The position numbers and the translations under genes were made by a program. From Albugo candida (taxonomy: Eukaryota > Oomycota > Peronosporomycetes > Albuginales > Albuginaceae): a stretch of 64,000 nucleotides of DNA. The stretch is from contig CAJNAR010000152.1 in assembly GCA_905220665.1 (NCBI GenBank), positions 186,001-250,000 on the forward strand, read 5' to 3'. Every line of letters begins with the position of its first letter. Positions within the stretch are counted from its first letter, which is position 1. The notes under the pieces were generated by a model. The model was not told the origin of the DNA and made no database searches. It saw only the letters and a list, made by a program, of their open reading frames with translations. Shown here one piece after another: positions 18,674-29,224 of this stretch.

Positions 18674-21559
18674 ACGACTCATTGGCAACCCCTTGAAGCA
18701 TCCTTTTTTAAAAAAAAACGGTAACACTTTGGCGCGATCAGAGTCAGTGAGCTTGAGCCACTAAAATCATTTTCCAGGGTTTGAGACTTTCAATGAAAAC
18801 GAGTTTTTTACCATCGTCGCCTACTCCAATAGCCATAGTCTGATAGTTATCCGATTGCTAAAGCGGGTTTGTACTCACTGATAGCTCTAGAAACTTTCGT
18901 TAGAAGGTACTGCTGCTTTGAGCGCTTGCGTAACACCTTGCGATAATCTGGTCGATCGCATAAGACTTTACACATACTGCTAATCTTCGCCTCAGTTCCC
19001 TTTCCAAGCAAAGTTCTAGCAGTAGAAGCGCAAAGTGATGCCCTTGTTGCACAATTCACTTCGATAATTTAATTGTGTCTGGTGCCGTTCTCAGCTTTTC
19101 CTTCACTGAAAAGGTATTTTGATGGCAACACTAACATCTGTATCGGCAGTTCCACCACCATAGACCGGAATGTACTGTTACGCACAAAACGTTTTCTGCA
19201 AATCTTGACCACATTTCAGTAATAAGATCGTTTCACGATCTGCTGCGTTTATGCAGGTCTGATCATTTGCACAATAGCATTCATTGTTCGCCTAAAACAT
19301 CTGCAACTCCTGTTCATCCTAGTATGTTTGCTCTATGATAAGAGCGTATGGGTAATTTCAAGAGCTGTACAGACCGAAATAAACAAGAATTGTCACCTTT
19401 CGTGAGTTTTGCACTTTTCAAAATTGTAAAACTGCCTGCCTGTAATGAAGCTTCTATCATTCGCCGTGAAGTCAAGATACAGCTCTTTAAGCTCCTGAGG
19501 GCATTTTTATTACATTTGGCAGAACTTCCAAACTTGTCCAGAATCAGTCCAATTCCATGTAAGAAAAAATAAAGGTACACAGAGCGTATCTTGCTTTCTT
19601 CAGGTCAGAAAAATTTTGCCCGCCTCGTTTCAGGGTGTTTGGGCTGAAGAATTGATGGATATAACATAAAGCTCCAGATCTATGCTTTCAGGAATGCTGA
19701 AGTACATCATCCAAAGAGGGTTGTAGAAGATTCGAACCGAATAGCTATCATGTGCTCTTGCAACGCAAATTTTTTGAATAACCCCATCCGACCTCTTATG
19801 AATCCTTAGTTCTAAACTGGGGAATATAGAACGGTGTCGTATCTTTGCTGTCTATGCACGGATCTCTTCATCTCACACTACGATTAATTGATTACGCGTG
19901 ACACAGTTCTACATACGATCGAAATACTCTAGCGGTTTATACATTTTGACTCGAGGCACAAAAAAGAATTAGACTATTGCTGAAGGTAAGATCACGGCGC
20001 TGGCTCGTGCACCAAGAGAGGATTTTGTATAAGAAAATTTGAACAATCCAAGTCACTTCAAGGGTTCATCATCACAAATATCGTCTGGATCGTATTCTGC
20101 GCCTAGCGCTCCTCTGTAAAAAACAAGCAACGCAACATATTTTGATGACGTGATGCTCTTGCCAGACAGCAGTTTAGTGAAGAATATCGAGATAGGTTTC
20201 TTTGTTAAATATCGAGTATCAGTAAAATAAAAATATAAATTCACAGCTGTCCAAAATTTGTCTCGATGGATGGGAAAAGATTTTTTCCTGCGGTGCTCAT
20301 TTTTCATCCATCTAAGGTAGTGAACGTTCAACTCATCTCTGACGCAAACAGTGTTATATAGACAGCATTTCGGCGTGTGTACTCTGTTACCAGGTCGCTC
20401 CATCCACAAATATTCATTCCGAGCAAGTAAGAGTCTCTTGCGCCATGAAATTTATTTGAACCTCAACATACATCAATGCATCACAGCTCTCCGAAGTACT
20501 GGCACAAAGATATCGAAAGAATACCCGCCCTCCTCTACAATCAGACGTGACGATCAACTAACTCCCATTTTTTCCTACAATTTCGCCAAGCACAGCAATG
20601 GATGGTGGCTATCACAATACACTATTCCCCGACTTTTATGTTCATGGACGTGAAGCATGCCTAAGGCGCTGCTCAACGAAAAGCACTTTTTTGTTTTGTT
20701 TGTCACCAGTGGCATGATTAGTGTGGTGAATTCCTCAACAGACATCAATTTGTAGGATGTTGATGTATTTCAATGTCAGCATTCTTACAAGCGAATTACC
20801 GTGGATGCGTGGAGGAAGGCCGTTGCGCGAGATATCCGCAACGAACTTCGTGAAAAAGAGAAGTTTACATCCCAAATAACATCAGTATATAGAATAATAT
20901 ACTAACAGACGGGTCAGCATTGTGGGTCTCCACATCGGCAATTTGACAACGAACGCGTGCGCAAAAATGTACAGGGCCCCAAGGAGTACGAAATACGAGC
21001 ATCAGACTGGTACAAGATAGGCATTTTCATAATCGAGATGCGAATTCAGGATACCACTGGGATCGGGCGGTCATCTGATGCAGCCAATATTTTCGGAGAA
21101 AATTGACAATAGCACTGGACCGAGAAGGCTCTGCGAATGTAGAAGCACATGTGAATATTACGCAGTGAACATCATCATATTGCTTTAACGATACACATAT
21201 CTTATTCTATGACTGAAAGAGAAAAATGACGCATGGCGGTAACTCACGGCTTAATTCAAGTCACCTTGAAAGCAAACCGCTGATCGTAAGTCAATTAGCC
21301 TGGTATCAACGGAGACTAGAAGAGCATGGTGCGTTCTCTGATTGAATAACGAATGTTGGATTTGACTTCAGCGAGATAAGAACAGGCTATCTGTCAGTAT
21401 CGAGGTGTGAATACTGGCTGAATCTGATCATCTCTCGAGAGAATTTCGAAAAGCGTTCATGCATCATCTTCTTAATTCAATGCTTTATCTGATACCTCTA
21501 GGGAGTGTTTGTAGTATTTCCCTCTATCACGATAAAGACTGGTAAGTTTGCTCGAATTT
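18674..21559. other. Gene-poor stretch with one unresolved exon-like segment
   Basis: Most of this region shows no recognisable gene. On the minus strand, 20403-20053 is open for 116 codons. It contains a convincing acceptor (TTGTTTTTTACAG) just before GALGAEYDPDDICDD and a conserved-looking segment DELNVHYLRWMKNEH, so part of it may be exons of an unidentified small gene. I could not build a consistent model, and no family is recognised. Confidence 0.35.
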
Positions 21560-21919
21560 TTAAGAGATGCAACACTGTCTCACATGTACAAGAACGTCTA
21601 AGGATGGAAAGGGTTGAATACTAACTTGTATTGTATAATTCCATGGAAATTGGCGATTGGTGGGCGCTGTGTAAGGAGCAAACCTTAGTGTGAAATCTTT
21701 GACGTTGAAGAAGTTATAGCCAAAGTAATTCATCCACACGATTTTCAAAATTTGTATAACAAAATGAGCATGAAGTCCCCACATATACAGGGCCACGCAA
21801 ACGCGATTAGATGCAGTCACCAAGCCGATCAAGAATTCACTGAAAGTGATGGTAACACACGAGGAGTAGACACGACAAGTAACGATAGGTACAAGTCGCA
21901 GCCGTAAAGCAGCGTTCAT
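21560..21919 (-). CDS. Unidentified small protein (model uncertain)
   Basis: This 119-codon frame starts at an ATG only 85 bases from the divergent DHHC gene. The middle and end (YFGYNFFNVKDFTLRFAPYT, then NRQFPWNYTIQ) look like genuine protein rather than random translation, and a hydrophobic stretch (WGLHAHFVIQILKIVW) precedes them. A good donor (GTTAGT) after YTIQ and an acceptor 51 bases on suggest a last small exon ending CCIS and stop. I do not recognise the family. A small mitochondrial membrane protein is one possibility, purely by composition. Confidence 0.35.
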   Translation of the reverse strand: MNAALRLRLVPIVTCRVYSSCVTITFSEFLIGLVTASNRVCVALYMWGLHAHFVIQILKIVWMNYFGYNFFNVKDFTLRFAPYTAPTNRQFPWNYTIQVSIQPFPSLDVLVHVRQCCIS

Positions 21920-22004
21920 GGAGCCGAGTTTTCATTGACTTCGGTCGTTTAGGTACGCGATACTTAGTACTAATATCCGCCCGGCTGCATCGACTTGGTA
22001 GAGA

Positions 22005-23002
22005 ATGGGATGCTGTGAAACGCAAGTTCCCGCGCAATGCCGTTTTGTTCCTGTCATTCTAGTTCACACATTGATAGTCTGGCTTTATGGAGCTTTCATA
22101 TTGTACTCTCAACCACTTCTTTACAAAGTAGCTGATATACAAGAGCTTGCAGCCTTCCACACCACGTTTGGATTGCTAGCATGGGCTTTAACGCAATGTT
22201 TGATGTCAACAGATTCCTTTTTGAGATCACCGGATGCTTCTGACCATACTCTTTACAATGCTTCGAGAGCGGTGGAAGTGAAATATAACGGAGAGCGACG
22301 ATATTGTCGCAAATGTAAAGCAGCAAAACCGGATCGAACACATCACTGCAGTACTTGTGGCTGCTGTATTCTAAAAATGGATCATCATTGCATTTATATC
22401 AATAAGTACGTTATGCTTGGTGATACTTTTCCCTTGGCTTGATAGCTGATCTTGATCTCAGGTGCATTGGGTTTTACAATTACAAGTTCTTCCTTCAGTT
22501 TATTGGATGGAGTGCGGTGACTTGTCTGCAACATAGCTACCTTAACTTCCGATATATATCTGATCAGCATCTACAGCAGCTACTTTTAATGCTTTACTGG
22601 AGAAGAATCGATTTTTTTTCCGCAAGCTATCAGGTGAGATGATTATCCTGGATATTGGCACGATGAAAGGTTTGGTTGATGGTTTGTGGAAAGATTGTAG
22701 TTTCTTCCCTTACCAGTACATGCTTGGGTATTGCGTTGACTTTATTCTGGATGGTTCATGTGTATTTCATTTCTGTAAACATGACCACGGTGGAGTACTG
22801 CGAGAAGCGAAGAGATGGAGACTACATCAATCATTACGATGTTGGTATACTACAAAACTTTAAGCAGGTGTTTGGAACGTTACGTGAAATTCCATATTGG
22901 ATTCTACCTTTACAAAGTCCAAGTGTTCTTAGACGCGGTCCTAGTGAATTCCCAGTCAATACGCTACAGCATACTCTCGAGACGAAATTAAAATCGTCGT
23001 GA
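22005..23002 (+). CDS. DHHC-type protein S-acyltransferase
   Basis: Exons 22005-22405, 22462-22633 and 22670-23002 give about 301 residues. Two membrane segments are followed by the cysteine-rich domain [20 protein letters not shown] and the active-site DHHC in [20 protein letters not shown], which is complete only after splicing the first intron. A TTVE motif ([12 protein letters not shown]) and [14 protein letters not shown] follow the later membrane segments, both standard for this family. The enzyme palmitoylates cysteines of membrane-associated proteins, usually in the Golgi or ER. The second intron as drawn is only 36 nt. A further 60-nt segment inside exon 2 (GTGACT at 22518 to CTACAG at 22577) also looks like an intron, so the middle of the protein is uncertain. 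Confidence 0.82.
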
Positions 23003-23247
23003 ATGTATAGGACTTTATTATGCTCGTTTCAAGTGATTTTGTGCAATCACGGTCTATTTCAGGTTCAGTTTAACCGTAACTTGATTGGCTGAACCGAAGA
23101 CTGGTAAACGGTTCGCAGCGAAGTTGTAGCCGCGAAATTCTATCTGCCTGCATTCTTACAAGGTACCATAATCATGTCGCGAGATACGTGGTGCTATGGG
23201 CTACTTTATGACTAACTTCTGTGCATGCTCCCATTTTATATGTTCAG

Positions 23248-23709
23248 ATGGTGCAAGTAACCCCTGTAGTTCGACACAAAATTGTCAAAAAGAAAGTGAC
23301 CAAATTCAAACGACATCAATCGGACAATTTCATCCGCGTGCCTGTGAGTATCTGAAATGAAATACCAGTGTACAAGTCAACTGATTTCATGATGTAGACT
23401 TCATGGCGCCGCCCAAAAGGTATTGATGGTCGTGTCCGTCGAAAGTTCAAAGGTGCAATTCGCATGCCAAACATTGGTTACGGATCTAACAAGAAGACTC
23501 GTCATGTGCTACCCAATGGATTCAAGAAGTTTTTGGTGAAGAACATTGCTGAGCTTGAAGTTTTGCTCATGCACAATCGCAAATACTGCGCGGAGATTGC
23601 TCACAACGTATCCGGACGCAAGCGAACTGCGATAATTCAACGTGCAGAGCAGCTCAACATCCGAGTTACCAACCCAAATGCCCGTGTTCGTGCTGAAGAG
23701 AACGAATAG
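23248..23709 (+). CDS. RPL32: 60S ribosomal protein L32 (eL32)
   Basis: Exons 23248-23343 and 23398-23709 join across a 54-nt intron (GTGAGT...TGTAG) to give 135 residues, the family's usual length. The first exon reads [20 protein letters not shown] and the second [18 protein letters not shown], then [14 protein letters not shown], all strongly conserved in eL32. It is a structural component of the cytosolic large ribosomal subunit. The start ATG directly follows a TTCAG, so an additional intron in the 5' untranslated region is possible. It is followed in tandem by COX11. Confidence 0.96.
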
Positions 23710-23890
23710 GCGATACGAGTCACCCGATTAATAGTACTCAGCATTGCACTTTGAGTCGAATAGACTCCCATCTGTTAAGCTGTTAGAATAAGAGCAGAAT
23801 TGGCGCAAGCTTTTGTAGTTTCTTATTTCGATCAAGTACCGTACTTGCTGTATTAAGAGCTCACAAGCCTGTACTTTTGATTCGCGTTCG

Positions 23891-24562
23891 ATGAGGATGC
23901 GGTTGTCTACGTTACGTTTGACGGCGTTCGTTAGCCGCTTTAAAATGGGATCTGTCTATCGACAATATTCCAATTCACACTATGAAAAGTTACGAGAAAG
24001 AATGCAAAAAGAAACCAGGGAGAAGAATCGACGGGCTCTGATATATTTGACAGGATTTGCGATCTCGTGGTTGGGAATTTCATATGCTGCTGTTCCGCTC
24101 TACAAAGTGTTCTGCCAAATGACGGGATTTGGCGGTACAACACAACGAGCGACTTTAGAGAAAGTGGAAAAACTGACACCACGAGAAGGAGCCAAACCCA
24201 TCAAGATCACATTTGATGCAGGAGTGAGTAGCGTTCTGGAATGGAGCTTCCGTCCACAACAACGTGACGTTGTTGTCCTTCCTGGTGAAACAGCTCTGGC
24301 ATTTTATACTGCGAAAAACAAAACGGAAAAGCCTATCACAGGTGTTGCAACGTACAATGTATATCCTCCCCAGGCTGGTGTTTACTTCAACAAAATTCAA
24401 TGCTTTTGTTTCGATGAACAAAGACTAAAAGCTAAAGAAGAAATTGATATGCCTGTTCTCTTCTTCATAGATCCCGAGATATGTGAGGATCCCTCACTGG
24501 CAAATATCAGCAACATCACATTGTCTTATACATTTTTCAAAACGGACGATGTTATAGAATAG
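23891..24562 (+). CDS. COX11: Cytochrome c oxidase assembly protein COX11
   Basis: This is an intronless frame of 223 residues. A basic N-terminal mitochondrial presequence is followed by one membrane helix (IYLTGFAISWLGISYAAVPL), the PLYKVFCQMTGFGGTTQ segment and the copper-binding CFCF in KIQCFCFDEQRL, ending with a DPEI block, all diagnostic of Cox11/CtaG. The protein is anchored in the inner mitochondrial membrane and delivers copper to the CuB site of cytochrome c oxidase. Length and motif order match the family and the protein looks complete. Confidence 0.95.
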   Translation: MRMRLSTLRLTAFVSRFKMGSVYRQYSNSHYEKLRERMQKETREKNRRALIYLTGFAISWLGISYAAVPLYKVFCQMTGFGGTTQRATLEKVEKLTPREGAKPIKITFDAGVSSVLEWSFRPQQRDVVVLPGETALAFYTAKNKTEKPITGVATYNVYPPQAGVYFNKIQCFCFDEQRLKAKEEIDMPVLFFIDPEICEDPSLANISNITLSYTFFKTDDVIE

Positions 24563-24733
24563 GACCTAGGAAGCCTGTTGTCTCGTAACCAGAATGCTAA
24601 CAGACTCGTGCTTTTCTGGTAAAATCCTGATTGGATCAATCTGCCCAATCCAATCTTTGGATATGATGAACATTCCAGCTGATACGAACGATCTTCCGCA
24701 TTCGCATAACGATTTCTGCTGTGTACTTCCTCG

Positions 24734-25527
24734 ATGATCTTCTCTAAATTCGGACTGGATTCATATGAAAGCATCAAGCTTGATGAGATTCAGGCGGCGT
24801 TTCTTCAGACACGAAAAACAGAGGTATTGAATGATACGCAGCCGATGGAATTCTCGAAATGGGAACGATTCAAACAAAACGTGTTTACAAAGCTAATATG
24901 CTGGAATATGAGGGTTGAGTCTGATCTTCATGAAGTAGTATCCACCCATGACGAGATGGAAGAGGAAATAAAGGCGGAAATCAGCTCGACTGCGGGGACT
25001 ATGGCAAATGAGTTCATACGATGGCGAGAGCGCATTAGCTCCACTCAGTATGACGTGAAATGTGGAAAACTTTTAGAGAATTTATCCTTAAATGCAAGCA
25101 CTGTAAGTGATTTGCAAGATAAGTCGAATGAGGCGGTACATAGTCTGCGTCCCAGCTACCGGCACGTGTAAACTAAATGCGTTAGGGAAACTAAACTGGA
25201 AGGAGTGGATGAATTTCACGTATCATCTCCGCACAACATGTGCGAAAAATCTCGATCAAAACTAAACTTCGAATTATAGTTTGTTATATAGGCGTGATCC
25301 ATAATAATCTCCGCCATCGTTCGATACACACGAGAAGGCCAACAAAGAAGCGAAAACGGAATTATTTTGGTATAAAGGGTGAGGAAGTGATAAATGCGGA
25401 AGAAACAACCGCGCGCTTTATACCCATAAACAAGAAGAGAGAGTTTGCCTTTCTCAAATTCTCGTCACAAACCGTGGGAGCAACCTCATCATCACCGATC
25501 CAGCTTCGTCCTGTGAGATTGTATTAG
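24734..25527 (+). CDS. Unidentified protein, exon structure unresolved
   Basis: A first frame (24734-25171, ATG start, up to 145 residues) is acidic and helical, with WERFKQNVFTKLICWNMRVE and STHDEMEEEIKAEISS. A GTAAGT donor lies at 25100 and several AG acceptors lie downstream. A second frame ending at 25527 carries a basic segment RRPTKKRKRNYFGIKGEEV. They may be parts of one spliced gene or two small genes; no combination could be confirmed by eye. Composition suggests a nuclear or coiled-coil scaffold, but no family is recognised. Confidence 0.4.
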
Positions 25528-25806
25528 CTTATTGTCCGTAACAGCTCACTTGATGAGAGAAATCAAACCATTCGAGCGCGAGTGTGTGGTGTTAGCGGAG
25601 GTATCGCATTGCCTAGAAACCGTGCACACAACCTTAAGGCTTTGACAATTATGTTTTGGTAATCTACTTGGTATAGTATAAGAGATAAATATTTCAAGTA
25701 TCGATCATCTTGCAGTTATCGAGTGCGCTTTAACTCGCTACTATTGCGATAACTGATATGACGACCGGTACTTTACAAGTATTAAAATTCGACTGGCAGA
25801 AACGAA

Positions 25807-26016
25807 ATGGCGATTTATGATGAGATTGAAATCGAAGACATGGAATTCGATGAAGTTGAACGAATTTATTACTACCCGTGTCCATGTGGTGATAAGTTCT
25901 TTATACCTTTAGACGAATTACTAGAAGGAGAAGATATTGCAACGTGTCCGAGCTGCTCACTGATCATTCAAATCATTTATGACCCTGACAAATTGCCGCC
26001 ACTCAATAAGCCGTGA
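25807..26016 (+). CDS. DPH3: Diphthamide biosynthesis protein 3 (CSL zinc finger)
   Basis: This is a complete 69-residue intronless frame. It has the acidic start [16 protein letters not shown], then [13 protein letters not shown] with the first CxC pair and [14 protein letters not shown] with the second CxxC pair, the four zinc or iron ligands of the CSL domain. The length is normal for DPH3/KTI11. It donates electrons to the radical enzyme DPH1-DPH2 in the first step of diphthamide formation on elongation factor 2, and also supports Elongator-dependent tRNA modification. It converges with the transporter gene on its right. Confidence 0.95.
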   Translation: MAIYDEIEIEDMEFDEVERIYYYPCPCGDKFFIPLDELLEGEDIATCPSCSLIIQIIYDPDKLPPLNKP

Positions 26017-26154
26017 GGTTTATGCTCAACTTATGCAATACACACGTTTCAGGTTAATGTGTACAACAATCATTCATTGATCATATAAAACAAACCGAGT
26101 GAGCGGCAAATGTACAGCGCTAAGATCTACAACTGTTACTTTACACACACTCTT

Positions 26155-28002
26155 CTAATGTTCGATTTGATCGTATTCCTTTCTCCCTTTTCGTCTTCCG
26201 CGAGTAAATAAATTCTGAATCGCTTCGAGCGGGAGGCCCTTGGTTTCAGGAAGCGCATGATATAAATACATCCATCCTGCGAGAGCAATTATACCATACA
26301 GCCAAAACGCACCATAAGGAGCAAGACTCTGAATCATCGACAGGAACGTGAATGACATGATCAAGTTGCTGAACCAGTTGACAGTTGTGGATATACTAAG
26401 AGCGTAACTGCGAATCGCAAGAGGATATATTTCGGAATTGATGGTCCATGGCATTGGTCCCATACCACTCGCGAAAAATGCCAAGTACATGAACAAAGCG
26501 AAGAGAATGAGATATCCTGGGAGTTTGCTCTCATTCACGCAATTGCCATACGACCAATTTCCTTGTGCACAGATGCCAAACACATCGCTTGTTCTATTAC
26601 CAAGCAAGCACAAGTTGGTATTCATCTGTAGTGGAGGTGCAGCTGGTCGACTTTCGATGCAAAAGCCACACAACTCATTAGACACACAATCGAAACAAGT
26701 TCCAGCATGTCCACAAGCGCCAGCCCCCAAAACAGGAGCTGACTGTGTATGTGCAAAATAAAAGCTACATCCCAAGGCAAAAAGGAAGAGGACCACGCCG
26801 GCCAGGCTACACAGAGTAAGTACTCTTCTACCTAAGCGGTCCACAAGATGGAGGCCAACAAAGGTGAATATAAAGTTGCTGAATGAAATAAGAGCTGCCA
26901 TCCATATTGCGACAAAAGGCTCATTGAACCCAGCAATCTGGATTATGGTAGCCCCATAATACATCACTGTATTGATTCCAGAGAACTGCTGCAAAGCATT
27001 GAGTAGACAGCCAAGAACGAGGGAGCGAAGAACTGGTCCTCGTCCAAGCTCGCACCAGACACTCGTACGTGGCAAATCTCGATCGTTTTTTTTGACTTCA
27101 TTCAAAATTTGATCAAACTCCTCTGTTACGTCTTCCGTTCCTCGTATTTTTATCAAAGCTGCAAAAGCCTCACTGTGTTGAGATTTCTTGGTAATCAAGA
27201 ATCGTGGGCTTTCTGTTCGATACAAATGTGAGCTTGATGATTACAAAGTGCTATAGAACAGAACCTGGGAGCATAAGAAACCCACAAAATTGAATACCTG
27301 CTGGTACTGCTCCTATGCCTAGCAGATAACGCCAACCCTTAGCTTTAGTACTCAAGAGGGCACTCAGGATGCAAGCAAAGAATTGCCCTCCTGTCACCAG
27401 AACGGTATTCAAGGAGACCAGTCGACCGCGAATACGTGGTGGAGATATCTCGGCTATATAGAGGGGTACTACATCAACACAATTAGATAGACGAATCGGA
27501 TATATAAGACATGCCATAGAGAGTACCTGTCATGGAAGAAAATCCAAGCCCGAGACCGACGATGAATCGACCACATAAAAGGACTTCATAGGTATTCGCA
27601 ACACCCATCAAGAGACTCCCAAGTGTGAACAGGAAGGAGGATAGAAGGATGACCGGTTTTCGACCGAATATATGATTGCTGAAGCTACTCAGTGATGCTC
27701 CAACTATAGCACCAAGAATGGCAGCTGAAACCACACTCTCACTTTGAAATATGCTCAAGCCAAAAACGTCTGGACTTTTAATCAAAACTAGTACTCCAGA
27801 AATGACGCCCTATTCCAACAACCATCAATACAGCACCAAATGTGAAAATTTTGACTTGTTTACGTACAGTGTCGTAACCAAAGAGAAAACCACCGATTGT
27901 TGAGCAGATCATGAGAAGCCATAGATAATGACTGTGTTTTTCTTTGATTGATTGTACTTCCATATCGTTTAGCGTGGTGCTTGGAACATGGAAACCTTCC
28001 AT
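26155..28002 (-). CDS. Sugar/myo-inositol transporter, MFS, with PSI-like loop
   Basis: Four exons, 28002-27868, 27809-27527, 27468-27265 and 27212-26155, all with GT-AG ends, give 559 residues. Sugar-porter signatures are in order: [13 protein letters not shown] in the first helix, [20 protein letters not shown] and [21 protein letters not shown] at the loop, [10 protein letters not shown], and PETKGLPLE near the end. Twelve membrane segments are expected. A long cysteine-rich loop between late helices ([10 protein letters not shown], then CGFCIESR and NWSYGNC) resembles the PSI-type extracellular loop of plant and animal proton-coupled myo-inositol transporters (INT2, HMIT). Myo-inositol or hexose uptake at the plasma membrane is therefore the best guess. 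The first 30 residues are cytosolic and acidic. Confidence 0.9.
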
Positions 28003-29224
28003 TTATGTCGGAATACTTGTAGAATTCTTAGAAAATGTTTTGGACCAATCGAGCAAGCTTGCCAATTTTGAAAGCTGTGTTACCATCAATCCTTGCTTCG
28101 TCCAAGGTTAAAGCCTCGCAAATTGAGCGAAGCTGTCATTCTCTGACTCTTTGAAGGCTTTCCGAGTGTCTACCCTTTACGCTCAAAGCACTTTATCTAG
28201 TATTTGATTCTACATTATACCCTTTGCAAGTCCATACCTACAAAGGTCCTAACCCAGCTACACAAATGCAAACGCAAGTCACCTTGAAAATTCTAGACAT
28301 CAGGCTTTTGGTATCTGAAGATTCCGAGCTATCAACAATACAAACATAAAGGATAAAGTTTGTTAAATCCTTCATCATGTGCCAAGAGCAAGGTTCCTTC
28401 AGTACATCCCTGCCACCTTTAAGTAGTCTTTCCTATTCATTCACGTCGCATGGTCGTAAAAAGGCACATTCACATACAAATTGGCTTATCTAAATCAGTC
28501 TTTAAACGAAATCCGACTGATTACTTACCAAAAAATTAGTGGCTGAGTACATCAATTAGTGCAATGTATGCATGGTTTTGGCAATAAATAATACTATTCC
28601 GTCACGGTCAAAGATACGTAAGCCCGTAAAGCAGCAAAGTACCTTTCAACACTTGCTATGCCATAACAGCAAAATCGTGATTCTTCTTCGTGTGGTTGTA
28701 TGATGTACTTGATACAGCAAAAATTATCATGTACATAAGGGTAATCTAGCCTTTTCCAAAGACGGTGAGTAAATCAAGTCGAAAAGATAATACATTGTCG
28801 TATCGCTGTGCATTGTATATGAACTCTCAAAAATTTACATAATGAGCGCTGATGTACACCTTGCTTGAAATATACCACTTGATGCAATTTTTCCCCTCAG
28901 TCGTACACCACTAATGAAACAATAAATAGATATGCTCGCTGAATATATCTTAGACTTTGCGATTGCAATTGTTGGGAATAACAGACCATATCCACCCAAG
29001 ACTTTTAAGAAACCTGATCACATATAGCAGTTTTGGTATCGGGTGAGCCTGCATCATAATGTGCATGCTTTTATAATCCGACGCCATTTGAATGCACAAG
29101 TATCATCTCGGATCATTTCTACCACTCTGGCTTGCTTAAAAGACTAGTTGCAAATTTTCTATTGTGCGATTAGACGCACCAAATGGCACAGCCTGAAATT
29201 CATTATGCAAGAGAGTAGCATGGT
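28003..29224. other. Intergenic stretch, no gene recognised
   Basis: This is the 1.2 kb between the transporter start and the 3' end of the E(z)-like gene. It is AT-rich, carries no frame of note on either strand, and presumably includes the transporter promoter and the E(z) 3' untranslated region. Confidence 0.55.

Noticed and set aside
19725..19810. TTCGAACC motif suggesting a tRNA T-arm on the minus strand
   Set aside because: Bases either side do not form the T-stem and no acceptor stem or A-box could be drawn.
26438..26761. 107-codon plus-strand frame within the transporter gene
   Set aside because: It is antisense to exon 4 of the transporter, whose membrane segments and motifs are clear.
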